Position numbers and translations under genes: made by a program. Under the pieces are notes generated by a model. The model did no database searches. It worked only from the letters and a program-made list of their open reading frames with translations, and had not been told where the DNA came from. Below are positions 35,991-47,000 of a DNA stretch of 64,000 nucleotides, piece after piece. This DNA is from an uncultured Phycisphaerales bacterium (GTDB lineage Bacteria > Planctomycetota > Phycisphaerae > Sedimentisphaerales > Anaerohalosphaeraceae), in NCBI GenBank assembly GCA_937868095.1, contig CALMLO010000036.1, positions 124,001-188,000 on the forward strand, read 5' to 3'. Each line of letters opens with the position of its first letter. The stretch's first letter is position 1.

Positions 35991-36836
35991 ATGTTTCGAG
36001 AACACTCTGTCAGGAGGGGTTTTACTCTGATTGAGCTTTTGGTGGTGATTGCGATTATCAGTCTGCTGCTGTCTATTCTTATTCCGGCCATTGGGAAGGC
36101 GAAAGATTATGCCAAGCGGATTGTCTGCTGCAGCAATGTTCGGCAGGTAGGGCTGGCGCTTCGGAGCTATACCAATGATTATGATGATAAGATGATGCCG
36201 CTGTATTATATGGGCGGAAGCGTTACGCCCGGGACGCTGTATGATCCGTCGGCGAGCGGCTCCTCCAGCGGTGTGACCAATGTAAAACCGCAGCCCTATA
36301 ATGGGGTGATTACCCATCAGGGCAGTCTGATTAGGAACGGGCGGCCGATTTCGTATCATCTGGGGGTTCTGCATGAGTTGAATTATTTTGCGGATCCGAA
36401 GGGGTTTTATTGTCCGGCACAGCCCGAAATCACGGATTATCCGTATCCCTATTATTATGAGGCCTATACCCGAGAGGGTTTGTGGGGGTCGTATGTTCCG
36501 GTGTATAGCGGGAATGCTTTCGTGAGGACGTCGTACAATTACTGGATTTATGACAAGAAGCGCTACAGCCAGTTGGGGATTCGGCCGGTGGTGGTGGATA
36601 ATCTGCAGGAATGGGAAGTGATTCCGCATCGGCAGAATCGCAATTCGAATTCGGCTCCGCAGGGGGTTTCGGCCCTGTTTGGCGACGGGCATGTGAGTTT
36701 CTGCATGAACAGGGATATTTTCAGTGATGATACGTGGAATAACAAGAATCGAAGCGGAGACGGCTACTCCAACGGTCCGGGCGATGATGTTGCAACCTTT
36801 GAAAAAATTCTGCGGGCTATTCAGGGAAATCAGTGA
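35991..36836 (+). CDS. Pseudopilin-like protein (prepilin N-terminal methylation motif)
   Basis: A 281-residue protein with a type IV prepilin leader: SVRRGFTLIELLVVIAIISL, i.e. a basic lead, cleavage after Gly, N-methylated Phe and Glu at +5, then a hydrophobic helix. The rest is a beta-rich globular part ending with ALFGDGHVSFCMNRDIF, the 'DGH' motif typical of planctomycete 'H-X9-DG' proteins. It would be processed by a prepilin peptidase such as the one at 52726-53910. ATG 35991 has AAGGAAG upstream. It follows the FecR/LamG gene by 13 bases. In this phylum hundreds of such paralogs often occur, with unknown roles. Confidence 0.85.
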   Translation: MFREHSVRRGFTLIELLVVIAIISLLLSILIPAIGKAKDYAKRIVCCSNVRQVGLALRSYTNDYDDKMMPLYYMGGSVTPGTLYDPSASGSSSGVTNVKPQPYNGVITHQGSLIRNGRPISYHLGVLHELNYFADPKGFYCPAQPEITDYPYPYYYEAYTREGLWGSYVPVYSGNAFVRTSYNYWIYDKKRYSQLGIRPVVVDNLQEWEVIPHRQNRNSNSAPQGVSALFGDGHVSFCMNRDIFSDDTWNNKNRSGDGYSNGPGDDVATFEKILRAIQGNQ

Positions 36837-36987
36837 GAATCGGATTGTTCCCTGAGGCAAATGAATGGGAATGTGAAGTGTGTGCTGTGTGTGATGAAAT
36901 GTATGGACGAGAGCTGTCTTTGTAATCCTGGAGCAAAGGCAGTGTGCTGATGAGCCAGGAAAAACCTAAATTTCGGAGGAAAGTGTG

Positions 36988-37755
36988 ATGAAACGTATTG
37001 TTGTGCTGTGTCTGGCAGCCGGACTGATTGGTTTGAGTCAGGCGGCATTGATCGATGATTTTCAAAGTTATCAGGCAGGTCTGATTCGAGATGGGGTGAC
37101 GGGAGGGGTTTGGAAGGAAATTACGGCGGGCTCGGCGTTTGCCAAGATTGGAGAAGAGGACGGCAACCGCTTTCTGCAGACCGGCTGGAAAGAGGGCGGG
37201 CGAGGGGCCTACCGTTCGATTCCGGCGATTGCGAATACCTGCTCTGCGGCAACCTTGTTTATGCAAATCTACGCCATCACCAGTTCTCAGGATACGAGTA
37301 TCGGATTGGCCGATGTGGTGACCACTTCTGCTGCAACGTGGGGAGATTATGAGGTTCAGATTGCGCTGGGCAATGGAGATGATGCAGAGCATATTAACCT
37401 GCGGGCTCGGGACGGGGGTACGGTGGAAACCTACATGGCGCTGGAACTCGGCCAATGGTATAACATTTGGGCGGTGATTGACCAGACGAACGATTGGTTT
37501 GACCTGTATGTGACTACCGGTAAGGATTCCGCCCGGGGGAAATCTCCTATTAATCCTGATCCGATCAACTTTCGAAATGGGACGACGGCGGATTTGGCCT
37601 ATTTTCTGGCCTTGACAAACAATCGGGATATGAATTATCGGCTGGACAACATTTATTTGACGGAAGGGGTTGATTTGATCAATCCGACGCCCGAACCGTG
37701 CTCGCTGGTGCTGCTTGGGATTGGAGGACTGGCTGCGGGGATGCGGAAACGGTAA
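36988..37755 (+). CDS. PEP-CTERM sorted secreted protein with jelly-roll-like domain
   Basis: A 255-residue secreted protein. The signal peptide is MKRIVVLCLAAGLIGLSQA, then ALIDDFQSYQAG opens a concanavalin-like domain also seen at the start of the next gene (VLVDDFESY). The C terminus is a PEP-CTERM tag: TPEP, a hydrophobic helix CSLVLLGIGGLAAGM and basic RKR. Such tags are cut by exosortase and often link to exopolysaccharide. GGAGGAAA (36975-36982) supports ATG 36988. No exosortase gene is in the window. Confidence 0.85.
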   Translation: MKRIVVLCLAAGLIGLSQAALIDDFQSYQAGLIRDGVTGGVWKEITAGSAFAKIGEEDGNRFLQTGWKEGGRGAYRSIPAIANTCSAATLFMQIYAITSSQDTSIGLADVVTTSAATWGDYEVQIALGNGDDAEHINLRARDGGTVETYMALELGQWYNIWAVIDQTNDWFDLYVTTGKDSARGKSPINPDPINFRNGTTADLAYFLALTNNRDMNYRLDNIYLTEGVDLINPTPEPCSLVLLGIGGLAAGMRKR

Positions 37756-37944
37756 AAACGGCTGCGGGAGGATTCCGGAAAGGCCTTTAGAAGGGGGCTG
37801 TTTCCGTCGAAAAAAGATGACGGATTGTGTTTGGCGGTAAAGAGAACAGCAGGAGAAATTTGCAGAGGGGTGTGAGCGCAATGGCTGCTGTTTGGAAATC
37901 GGATTTGGTAAAGAGACGGATAGTTCGTTAGGAAAGGGAAAACT

Positions 37945-40185
37945 ATGAGAGAAAAAATTTTCGTAATGATGCTGTTATTGGGGCTGATCGGTTCCGTGCA
38001 GGCAGTCCTTGTGGATGATTTTGAAAGTTATCTGCCGGGTGTGATTACCCAGGTAACGGGTGGGAAATGGGTTCCTGTTTTTGGAGGGGTCGGCACGGAC
38101 CCCGGTGCGGATTCGACTGTTCGGCAGATTGCCGCGGACCCGACCAATCCGATGAACCAGGTTATCTACGTGGAAACAAACAATGCCGGGCAGTATGGGA
38201 TGTACGGTGTTATTCCTGCCGAGGCGGCGATTAAAGACAATACGGTGGGGACGCTGTTCCTCCAGTTCTATGTGACGACGACGGCACTGGATGAGTCTTT
38301 CGGGTTGACTTCTATTGATGCACCGACATCCGGCGGGTTCGGCAATTTCAATTGTCAGGTGGCGCTGGTTCGCGGGAATCTTCTGGTTCGCAATGGCGGA
38401 AGTTCCACGACGGTGGGGACATTTCAGGCCAATACGTGGTACTATATCTGGATTGTTGTGAATAACACGGCGAATACCTATTCGGTTTATATCAAGAATA
38501 CGCCCTCTGACGCGACGGCGGCCGACCGTGTGGCTCAGGACTTTGCCTTCCGCTCCGGCAGTACCGATGGGGACCTGGACCGCTTTTACACCATTGCGAA
38601 TTATGGGTCTAACATTACATCGGGTACGCGGCTGCATTTTGATAATATTGTTACCAGTCCTGGGCAGAATTTGTCCATTTATGTTCCGGGGTCGGCGTAC
38701 AATCCCTATCCGGCTAATGGGGCCACCCAGGTTCCTTTGGATGTGACGCTGTCGTGGAATACAGGTATGGATCCGAGCAATCCGTCGCAGTTTAATCCCA
38801 ACATTACGCGGCACTATTTGTATCTTCGGTACACGGAGCCCAACTTTTTGGATGTGACACCGATTGTGATTCCTGCTGCGGGGGCCACCGCTTCTTATAC
38901 CCCTCCGCTTCCGCTGGAGGCAGACAGGACTTATTACTGGCGCGTGGATGAAAGCATTCTTGATTCCTCTCCGAGGGATCCGAACACGATTACGGGTCCA
39001 GTTTGGAGATTCAACACGATTCCGGCAGTTCCGTTTATTGAGGTTCAACCGATGGAGGCACGGGTTGACGGTTCGAATCCGACCCCGCCGGCGGCCGAGT
39101 TTACAGTGGTTTACCGCAGCGAGCTTTCGCCGGCGAATTCGACGTGGAAGAAATATGTGGATGGTGTGAATGACGTGGAACTTACGTCCGGCAGCAAATA
39201 CACTATTGTCCACACGGATACGACTTCTACGCTGCTTATTCATAATCCGGGTCTTGATGATCAGGGCTGGTATTATTGCGAACTGAAGAATCCTGAGGGG
39301 ACCCGTGTTACCGAGCGTGCGGCTCTGATTGTCAATCGCGTGCTGGCGCAGTATGATTTCGAGAACAATTTCAACGATATGATGGGTGAGAATCACGGAG
39401 TGGGCAAGGACTATGCCGATCCGAATAATCCTCTGGCCGGCCCGACTTTTGACAGTGTTGACGGGATTGACGGGGCTTATGGTGTTTTCAACGGCCTTGG
39501 GGAATATGTGGACCTTGGGAGTTCTGCTTATCCGAAAGCCGGCTTTACCAATGGTATGGCCGAAGGGACGATTCTGTGCTGGGTGAAGCCGACGCAGGCG
39601 GGTACCGTTCTGCTGAACTATAATGACGGGGCGACGACGGGCTTCGGTTTTTCCGTGAATGCGTCCTCGAATGCCCGTCTGAACATTCGCGGTGAAGGTT
39701 TGCAGCAGGAGTATCAGGAAATCGGGACGGCGGAAGGCCGGCCCGGCATGACCGGCTTCAGTCTCTATGACGGGCGGTGGCATTTGGTCGGTGCGACGTG
39801 GAAAGAAGGGGATACGCTGCGGATTTATGTTGACGGTGAGCAAGTGGCTTCTGTGACAGCCGGCAAGCCCGATCAATATCTGCCGTGGCAGTACGGTGTT
39901 CTGATTGGCGCCAGCCGAACCTCGGATAATCGGACTGTTTTGACCAACTTCTTCGGCGGTGCTGTGGATAACCTGCGGGTCTATAACTATGTTGTTTCCG
40001 GCACTACGATTGCGCAGGAATATGCGGACAAATCGGGTTTTCGACCTTGCCTGACACCGTCTTTTGATGGCAATGCGTACAATTTTGACAATACGATTGA
40101 TTCGTATTGCCGAGTGGACCTGGTTGATTTTGCGATTTTTGCTCAGAATTGGCTGGCTTGCGGTCTGTATCCGGATTGCCAGTAA
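37945..40185 (+). CDS. Large secreted LamG/Ig-like protein with dockerin-like C-terminal tail
   Basis: A 746-residue exported protein. Order: signal peptide (about 1-20), a beta-sandwich beginning VLVDDFESY (about 21-225), a fibronectin/Ig-like part (about 230-365, with YNPYPANGATQVPLDVTLSW), a second Ig-like domain with YYCELKNPEGTRVTERAALIV (about 370-465), and a LamG domain (about 470-690, with ILCWVKPTQAGTV and RWHLVGATWKEGDTLRIYVDGE). The tail CRVDLVDFAIFAQNWLACG is the dockerin-like repeat common at the end of Phycisphaerae secreted proteins. It probably binds polysaccharide. No catalytic residues were recognised. A clear terminator follows. Confidence 0.82.
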   Translation: MREKIFVMMLLLGLIGSVQAVLVDDFESYLPGVITQVTGGKWVPVFGGVGTDPGADSTVRQIAADPTNPMNQVIYVETNNAGQYGMYGVIPAEAAIKDNTVGTLFLQFYVTTTALDESFGLTSIDAPTSGGFGNFNCQVALVRGNLLVRNGGSSTTVGTFQANTWYYIWIVVNNTANTYSVYIKNTPSDATAADRVAQDFAFRSGSTDGDLDRFYTIANYGSNITSGTRLHFDNIVTSPGQNLSIYVPGSAYNPYPANGATQVPLDVTLSWNTGMDPSNPSQFNPNITRHYLYLRYTEPNFLDVTPIVIPAAGATASYTPPLPLEADRTYYWRVDESILDSSPRDPNTITGPVWRFNTIPAVPFIEVQPMEARVDGSNPTPPAAEFTVVYRSELSPANSTWKKYVDGVNDVELTSGSKYTIVHTDTTSTLLIHNPGLDDQGWYYCELKNPEGTRVTERAALIVNRVLAQYDFENNFNDMMGENHGVGKDYADPNNPLAGPTFDSVDGIDGAYGVFNGLGEYVDLGSSAYPKAGFTNGMAEGTILCWVKPTQAGTVLLNYNDGATTGFGFSVNASSNARLNIRGEGLQQEYQEIGTAEGRPGMTGFSLYDGRWHLVGATWKEGDTLRIYVDGEQVASVTAGKPDQYLPWQYGVLIGASRTSDNRTVLTNFFGGAVDNLRVYNYVVSGTTIAQEYADKSGFRPCLTPSFDGNAYNFDNTIDSYCRVDLVDFAIFAQNWLACGLYPDCQ

Positions 40186-40197
40186 GGTTTTAAGATG

Positions 40198-40240
40198 AAA
40201 GGGCAGGCGGGATTATGAGATTCCTGTCTGCCCTTTTTTT
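40198..40240 (+). terminator. Rho-independent terminator
   Basis: GGGCAGGCGGGA (40201-40212) pairs with TTCCTGTCTGCCC (40221-40233), followed by seven T. It ends the LamG/Ig protein transcript and separates it from the glucanase gene. Confidence 0.85.
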
Positions 40241-40253
40241 GTATTAAAAACAC

Positions 40254-40283
40254 TTGCGGAAAGAAAGAGGAAAATTATATAAT
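40254..40283 (+). promoter_or_regulatory. Promoter of the GH128-like glucanase gene
   Basis: A -35 TTGCGG (40254-40259) and a perfect -10 TATAAT (40278-40283) with 18 bases of spacing stand right after the preceding terminator, about 130 bases ahead of the ATG at 40412. Confidence 0.6.
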
Positions 40284-40411
40284 CAGGTTTTCCGTTGGTG
40301 AAGAGATTCAACGATTTGGTTGGTTTTTTGGGGTATTTGGGGGGTTCGGAAATCCAGCGATCCTGCCTTTGGGGGGTCGGACAATAGCGATTTATCAGAA
40401 AGGGTGCAGGA

Positions 40412-43400
40412 ATGCGAAAGACCGCTGTAATTTTAGTTATTCTGGGTCTATTCTGTCTTTTGCGGGCCGTTTCCACAGCCGATATTTTTATTGAGAACGG
40501 CGTTCAAACCTATCCAAGTCTAAGTAATACGACGGTTTCTATGAGCGGCCGGTCGGAGCTTCATCTGACCAGCGGCACGGCTCCCTTGACGAATTGTGTG
40601 ATTCATCTGAATTCGGCGGATGCGTGGCTTTTTCTGGAGTCTATTAAGCCCTCTACTGTGAACAGCAGCGCCTATCTGAGCCAGATTCGGGTTAATGGTG
40701 CGTCGGCGGTTCTGAACAGCAACATCCGGATTGTCGAGTATGAGATGGGGTCGGTTGTGATTCCGCATTCGCCGAGTTATCAGCCGCTTCAGGTGTTCAG
40801 CAATGTCTATTTTACCGGCAGCACGATGAAAATGGGGCTTTATACTTATTATCGGACGTCGCAACTTGGTTCGATGAATGATTCGATTCGTTCTTTCCGT
40901 CTGAAGCGTGGCTATATGGCGACTTTTGCCGCCAATGAAAACGGGACGGGGGCGAGCCGGGTGTATGCGGCCAAGGATAAAGACCTTGAAATCGGGGTTA
41001 TGCCGGCGGATTTGGAGGATGGGGTTTCGTTTGTGCGGGTGATTCCGTGGCGATGGCCCACTAAGAAGGGCTGGTGCGGCGGCATAACAGAAGCAGCGGC
41101 TTTGGACTGCACGTGGCGGTATGACTGGGATAACGCGGCCAGTTCGACGCTGGATGTTGAGTATGTTCCGATGCGTCACAACAGCAACTGGAACAGTTAT
41201 GCCAACATCAACAACAAGCAGAACAGCACGCATGTGCTGGCGTTCAATGAACCGGACAAAAGCGATCAGGCCAATATGAGCGTTGAGGATGTGATTCAAG
41301 CGTGGCCGAATCTTCTGGCGTCGGGGCTTCGGCTTGGCTCGCCGGCACCGAGCGACGGCGGCTTGAGCTGGGTGTATAATTTTATTGACCAGGCGGATGC
41401 GCTGAATCTGCGGGTGGATTTTGTGGCGGTGCATTATTACAAAAATAACTGGACGGCAGACCAGCTGGAAAACTGGCTGCGGGGGATTCACGAGCGGACG
41501 GGGCGGCCGCTTTGGGTTACGGAGTTCAATAACGGCTGCAACTGGACTACACCGCATCCGACGTATGAACAGAATGCTGCGAAGATGAATGAACTGATTA
41601 CGCGGATGGCTGCTCTTCCTTATGTGGAGCGGTATGCGGTTTATCAGTGGTGTACTAATCGGGAGATGTTTTATTCGGACAGTTCGCTGACGCCGGCGGG
41701 TATCGTTTACCGCGACCATGTTTGTCCGGCGGCTAATTCGCTGGATGTGAATTTTGAGTGTATCGGCTATTACCGGTTTGATGAGACAAGCGGCACGAGT
41801 GCAGCAGACCTTTCCGGGAAAGAAAATACGGGGACTCTGAAGAACGGGCTGAGTTTTGATTCGAACCGGGTGGGGGGTGTTTTGGGGACGGCTTTGCGGT
41901 TTGACGGGGTGGATGATTATGTTCAGCTGCCGAGCGGGTATTATGAATTTGACAATGGGTTTTCTGTTTCTTTCTGGGCGTATCCGACGGCGGTGAAGAA
42001 TTATGCCCGATTTATTGATTTGGGCAGCGGGCCGAACGCCGACAATATTTTTGTAGGGCGGTATGGGACGACGAATGATTTGTTTGTGAAGGTTTATAAC
42101 GGTTCGAGCGGCGGGGCGACGGTGCAGGCCGCCGGCGCTATTGCCCTGAATACGTGGCAGCATTTTGCTGTGTCCGTCAGCAGGCGTTCGAGCAATAATG
42201 TAAAGATTTATAAAAACGGCGAATTGATTCTGACGGCTACGACGAGTGTTCCTCGAAGTGCGACGCGTACCGCCAATTATATCGGCCGGAGCAATTGGAG
42301 TGCGGATGCTTATTACCAGGGGGATATGGATGATGTGCGGATTTTTGATTATCCGCTGAGCCAAAGCGAGGTGTCGGCTCTTTATCTGGCCAGGGGGAGC
42401 AGCCGGCCTTACGGCGGGGCGCCGGCGGTGATTCCGGGACGGATTGAGGCCGAGCAGTTTGATGTTGGTGCGGCGGGGGCGGCTTATTGGGATACGACGA
42501 TTGGAAACAGCGGGGGGGCTTTCCGGACGGATGCGGATGCTGACATTCGGAGTATTTCGGATTACGGCAAGGGGTCGGCGGTTTACCAGATTGCCGGCGG
42601 CGAGTGGCTTCATTATACGGTAAGCGTTGCCGAGACGGGTGTTTATTGTTTGTATTTTCGGGCGTCGTCGGTGTCGGATTCGATTCCGGTGACGGTCAAA
42701 CTGGATGGAACGGTCCTTGGGACGGTGCAGGTTACCAATACCGGTTCGCTGGACACGTTTCAGACTTTTATGCTGAATGATTTGCCTTTGACGGCAGGCA
42801 GCTGGCAGGTGCTGAGACTTGAGTTTCCGGCGGGCGGGCTGGAGGTTAACTGGATGGAATTTCAGAAACAGAATAGTCCGTGGAATGGGGTTGTCCACAC
42901 GCTGCCCGGTCGGATTCAGGCGGAGGATTTTGACTATGGGGGGCCCGGCTATGCGTATGCTGATACGACGGCGGGCAATTCCGGCGGGGCTTATCGAACT
43001 TATGAATCGGTGGATATTGCTGCGATTACGGATAACGGGGCCGGCTATGCGGTGGAAGATGTGGAGAGCGGGGAGTGGCTGAGTTATACGGTCAGCAGCC
43101 GTGCTGATGTGAAGGATTTGTATGTGCGGGCTGCTTCTGTTCAGGATGGGGGGCAGGTTCTGGTTTGGCTTGATGATGAACTTCTGGCGACGGTGGATGT
43201 GCCGAATACCGGTTCACTGGATAGGTGGAGAAATGTTGTTGTGCCATCGGTGGTGCTGCCGGAAAAGGCCCAGGCCGTTCTGAAACTTGAGTTTGCCGGG
43301 AGCGGCTTTCGAGTGAACTGGATTGATTTCTGCAATCGGATACCCTATAAGGGCGAGCCGATTGTCCTGCCGGGGATTCTGGAGTTTGAAGATTTTGACA

Positions 43401-43987
43401 TTGGCGGATTGAATGTGTCTTATTATGACACTTCGGTCGGGAACGGTTATGAGTTATACCGGCCGGACGAAGATGTGGAGGTTATGTCGATTATGGACGG
43501 GGTGAGCGGCTATGGGGTGTATACCGTGGGGGGCGAATGGCTGGAGTACACGTGCTCTGCGGAGCCGGGTTTTTATACTCTGCGGATTCGATGTGCGACT
43601 TACCGCTATACCGTGCAGTCGTTTACGGTGTCGGATGAGACGGGGGTTATAGCGACGGCTACGCTTCCGCCGACGGGGGGCTGGAGCACGTGGCAGGATG
43701 TAATTATTCCGGATGTGTATCTTTCGGGCGGTTCGGAGAAGGTTCTGCGATTTACTGTCGGCGATGGTGTGGTTATATTGAATTATGCGGAGTTTGTGCG
43801 GCAGTATCATGCGGCGGATTTGGATCGGACGGGGATAGTGGACCTGGAGGACTTTTCGGTGCTGTCGAGCCAGTGGCTGGGCGAGCCGAATGAGCCGTCG
43901 GCTGATATTGCTCCGGCAGGAGGCGACGGGTGGGTGGATTTGCTGGATTTTGCGGAACTGGCTGAAAACTGGCTGATTATGCAATAG
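40412..43987 (+). CDS. Secreted GH128-like glycoside hydrolase with LamG, CBM6 and dockerin modules
   Basis: A 1191-residue exported, modular polysaccharide-degrading protein. After a signal peptide (about 1-23) and a beta-rich region (to about 190) comes an (alpha/beta)8 domain with THVLAFNEPD (Glu280) and LWVTEFNNG (Glu371). These motifs fit the GH128/Asl1 endo-beta-1,3-glucanase group, with the two Glu as acid/base and nucleophile. Then follow LamG (about 450-665), three CBM6-like modules (starting near 670 with IPGRIEAEQFD, 827 with LPGRIQAEDFD, and 982 with LPGILEFEDFD) and a dockerin-type C terminus (ADLDRTGIVDLEDFSVLSSQWL plus a second repeat). Its last 597 bases are almost identical to the end of the next gene. 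Confidence 0.82.
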   Translation: MRKTAVILVILGLFCLLRAVSTADIFIENGVQTYPSLSNTTVSMSGRSELHLTSGTAPLTNCVIHLNSADAWLFLESIKPSTVNSSAYLSQIRVNGASAVLNSNIRIVEYEMGSVVIPHSPSYQPLQVFSNVYFTGSTMKMGLYTYYRTSQLGSMNDSIRSFRLKRGYMATFAANENGTGASRVYAAKDKDLEIGVMPADLEDGVSFVRVIPWRWPTKKGWCGGITEAAALDCTWRYDWDNAASSTLDVEYVPMRHNSNWNSYANINNKQNSTHVLAFNEPDKSDQANMSVEDVIQAWPNLLASGLRLGSPAPSDGGLSWVYNFIDQADALNLRVDFVAVHYYKNNWTADQLENWLRGIHERTGRPLWVTEFNNGCNWTTPHPTYEQNAAKMNELITRMAALPYVERYAVYQWCTNREMFYSDSSLTPAGIVYRDHVCPAANSLDVNFECIGYYRFDETSGTSAADLSGKENTGTLKNGLSFDSNRVGGVLGTALRFDGVDDYVQLPSGYYEFDNGFSVSFWAYPTAVKNYARFIDLGSGPNADNIFVGRYGTTNDLFVKVYNGSSGGATVQAAGAIALNTWQHFAVSVSRRSSNNVKIYKNGELILTATTSVPRSATRTANYIGRSNWSADAYYQGDMDDVRIFDYPLSQSEVSALYLARGSSRPYGGAPAVIPGRIEAEQFDVGAAGAAYWDTTIGNSGGAFRTDADADIRSISDYGKGSAVYQIAGGEWLHYTVSVAETGVYCLYFRASSVSDSIPVTVKLDGTVLGTVQVTNTGSLDTFQTFMLNDLPLTAGSWQVLRLEFPAGGLEVNWMEFQKQNSPWNGVVHTLPGRIQAEDFDYGGPGYAYADTTAGNSGGAYRTYESVDIAAITDNGAGYAVEDVESGEWLSYTVSSRADVKDLYVRAASVQDGGQVLVWLDDELLATVDVPNTGSLDRWRNVVVPSVVLPEKAQAVLKLEFAGSGFRVNWIDFCNRIPYKGEPIVLPGILEFEDFDIGGLNVSYYDTSVGNGYELYRPDEDVEVMSIMDGVSGYGVYTVGGEWLEYTCSAEPGFYTLRIRCATYRYTVQSFTVSDETGVIATATLPPTGGWSTWQDVIIPDVYLSGGSEKVLRFTVGDGVVILNYAEFVRQYHAADLDRTGIVDLEDFSVLSSQWLGEPNEPSADIAPAGGDGWVDLLDFAELAENWLIMQ
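43379..43975 (+). repeat. 597-bp direct repeat, copy 1
   Basis: Encodes the last CBM6-like module and the dockerin-type tail of the glucanase. It matches 46691-47287 at an offset of exactly 3312 bases. By eye only two differences were found (43402 T/C and 43951 T/G). Confidence 0.9.
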
Positions 43988-44038
43988 GTGAAGTTGCGGG
44001 GAAACGAAAGGCATGGTTTGCTTGTAAGGGCATCTTTG

Positions 44039-47000
44039 ATGAAAACGGCAAAAACTCTGATGGTTGTGTGGCTTATTGCTGCGGCGGTGAGTGTTGGGAC
44101 GGCGTGGGGGGCGAAAGTGCGGGTTTTTACAGCCGGCCGACAGGGGGGACAGATGGAGACGCGGCCGGTTGAGTTTCATCGAGGGGAGCGGGGTTCCTAT
44201 CGGGCGGTCGCGGAAGAGGCCTTCTTTCCAAGTGAAGCGGGGGAGCCGGATATTCCGTGGCAGGTGGTTCGTGTGCTTCTGCCGCCGCAGGCGGAGATGG
44301 ATGATTGGACGCTTTATGTTGAAGGGCGTTATGAACTGATTGAGGGGAGTTGGGAGATTCAGCCGAAGGCGCCTTTGGGGACGTGGGACCCGGAGGGCAA
44401 TCCTATTTTTCTTTGGCCGGAGGGGCGTCTGATTGCGGATGGGTATGACGTTGATATTTACCGTCGTGATGCTTTCTGGCCGCAGGAGGGGTATCGGCTG
44501 GTTCATCAGGGGCGGCTGGAGGACTGGCAGTTTGTCGAGGCGGCGATACCGCTGGTGCAGTACAATCCTGCAACCGGACAGGTTAAAGAACTTCAGGGGG
44601 CGGATGTTTGGGTGGATTGGAACCGGCAGGTGAAGGGGCGAGAGATACAGGCGGGCCATGCCGGCAGGAAAATCGATGTCCGTCGGGGCCGCGAGCGCGC
44701 ACGGGCTTTGGCGATCAATTTTGCAGCAGCGGCGGCGGACTATGATGCAGCGGCAGAAGAGACTGCGGCGGCGTCGGCGGAGTCGTCTGTTTCTTCGGAA
44801 GAGGGTCAGATTGGTACGGCCGGCGTCAGCTCGAAGGGGTATGTGATTCTTACGACTTCATCGATTGTGAACAGTTCGAGCAAACTGGCGGATTTTGCTG
44901 CTCATAAGAGAGGCCGCGGGTGGACTGTATCTATTGTAACGGAAGATATATGGGGGGGAGGGACGGGACCGACGGCGGCTGTTAATATCCGCAACTGGCT
45001 GCGGGCGAATTATGTTTCTAAAGATATTCTGTATGTGCTGCTGATCGGCGATCCGCATCCGGATACGGGGACGGTGCCGATGCGATGGTATGATGACGGT
45101 CGCGATGGGGGTGCTCCTACGGATGCGATGTATTCGGATTTGAGTTTGGCGGACGGGTGGGATAAATACTGGGAGGTGGTTGTCGGCCGCATTCCGAATT
45201 ACGGCACTATCTCGATTCTGGATGCTATTCTTCAAAAGACGATGGATTATGAAAATTCTCATCAGGTTGTGTGGCGCCGCAACGGCTTGCTGCCGATGGT
45301 TCCGCTGGACGATACGACGCCCGCCTATCAATGCGGGGAGCAGATTCGGGCTCATTTTTACACGCCCAACGGGATTTCTTCGACGCGGATTTACAGGAGT
45401 GATTACGGGTTGAATCCGGCGCCGGAGTATTTGCTGTCTAACCGTTATCCGGCGACGGAGTGGGGCAGCCGGCCCTATGGATTTGTGACGTGGCTGACCC
45501 ATGGGAATGAGACGCTTGCCAGTGAGGTGATTGATACGGGCAATGTGTGGCGTCTGAATGATGCTTATCCGAGTGCGGTGTATCAGGGCTCCTGTCAGAA
45601 TGCCTGGCCTGAGAACAATGCGAATCTGGCTTACCGGATTCTTCAGCGCGGGGGGATTACGACGGTGGCGGCGACGCGGAACAGTTTTTATGATGTGGCG
45701 CAGACGGATTTTGCCGGGGGCGGCAGTATCGGTACGCTGGCGTATCGTTATACGCGAAATATGGTGGTGAACCGGCAGACCTGCGGGCTGGCGCTGGCCA
45801 ATGCCAAGCAGCAGGATTATATTTATCCGCCGAATGCCACGCGGATGACGCTGTACGGGGACCCGTCTGTTTTTGTGCTGGTGGATCCGGATTTCACTTC
45901 GCCGACGCCGAATCCGATGACCTGGCAAACCGAGCCGTATGAGAGCGGGATGGGTTCGGTGACGATGGAGGCGTCCACGGCGGTGGACGGGGAAGGTGCG
46001 GATGTGCAGTATTATTTCCAATGTACCGCCGGCGGCGGCTCTGACAGCGGCTGGCAAAGCAGCCCGGTTTATACTGATACTTCCGTTGTTGCGGTGAGCA
46101 GCACCTACCGGGTTAAGGCCAGAGACTGCAGCGATAATCTCAACGAAACCGGTTATTCCGCTCCGGCTACGGCGGTGCTGCAGCCCTATCCCTATGGGAA
46201 ACAATTCCGTGCGATACCGGGCAAGATTCAGGCCGAACATTTTGATGTCGGCGGTCAGGGTATTACGTATTTTGATACAACCAGCGGCAACTCGGGCGGT
46301 CAGTTTCGCACGCGGGAGGATGTGGATATTGTTTCTATCAAGGATGGGATTTCGGATTATGCGATAGACAATATTGACGACGGGGAGCGGCTGCTCTATA
46401 CGGTCAACTGTTCGGGCGGCACGACTGATTTGTATCTTCGTCTGGCTTCGGCGCAGGATGGGGGGCAGGTTCTGGTTTGGCTTGATGATGAACTTCTGGC
46501 GAGGGTGGATGTGCCGAATACGGGCTCGCTGACCGTGTGGCAGAATGCGGTTGTTCATGATGTTGTGCTGCCTGAATCGGCTGGTGTGCCGCTGAAACTT
46601 GAGTTTACGGGCGGCGGCTTTCGGGTGAACTGGATTGCACTGGTGAAACAGATGCCTTATTCCGGCAGTCCCATTCCGCTTCCCGGGCGGCTGGAGTTTG
46701 AAGATTTTGACATCGGCGGATTGAATGTGTCTTATTATGACACTTCGGTCGGGAACGGTTATGAGTTATACCGGCCGGACGAAGATGTGGAGGTTATGTC
46801 GATTATGGACGGGGTGAGCGGCTATGGGGTGTATACCGTGGGGGGCGAATGGCTGGAGTACACGTGCTCTGCGGAGCCGGGTTTTTATACTCTGCGGATT
46901 CGATGTGCGACTTACCGCTATACCGTGCAGTCGTTTACGGTGTCGGATGAGACGGGGGTTATAGCGACGGCTACGCTTCCGCCGACGGGGGGCTGGAGCA

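Noticed and set aside
37975-39876. 633-residue minus-strand frame opposite the LamG/Ig protein
   Set aside because: Very Arg/Ile/Asn-rich without any domain. Long antisense frames are common opposite GC-rich, stop-poor coding DNA. The plus-strand gene has a signal peptide and LamG motifs.
40520-42898. 792-residue minus-strand frame opposite the glucanase
   Set aside because: Same reasoning: strongly basic and repetitive composition, no motifs, fully inside a well-supported gene.
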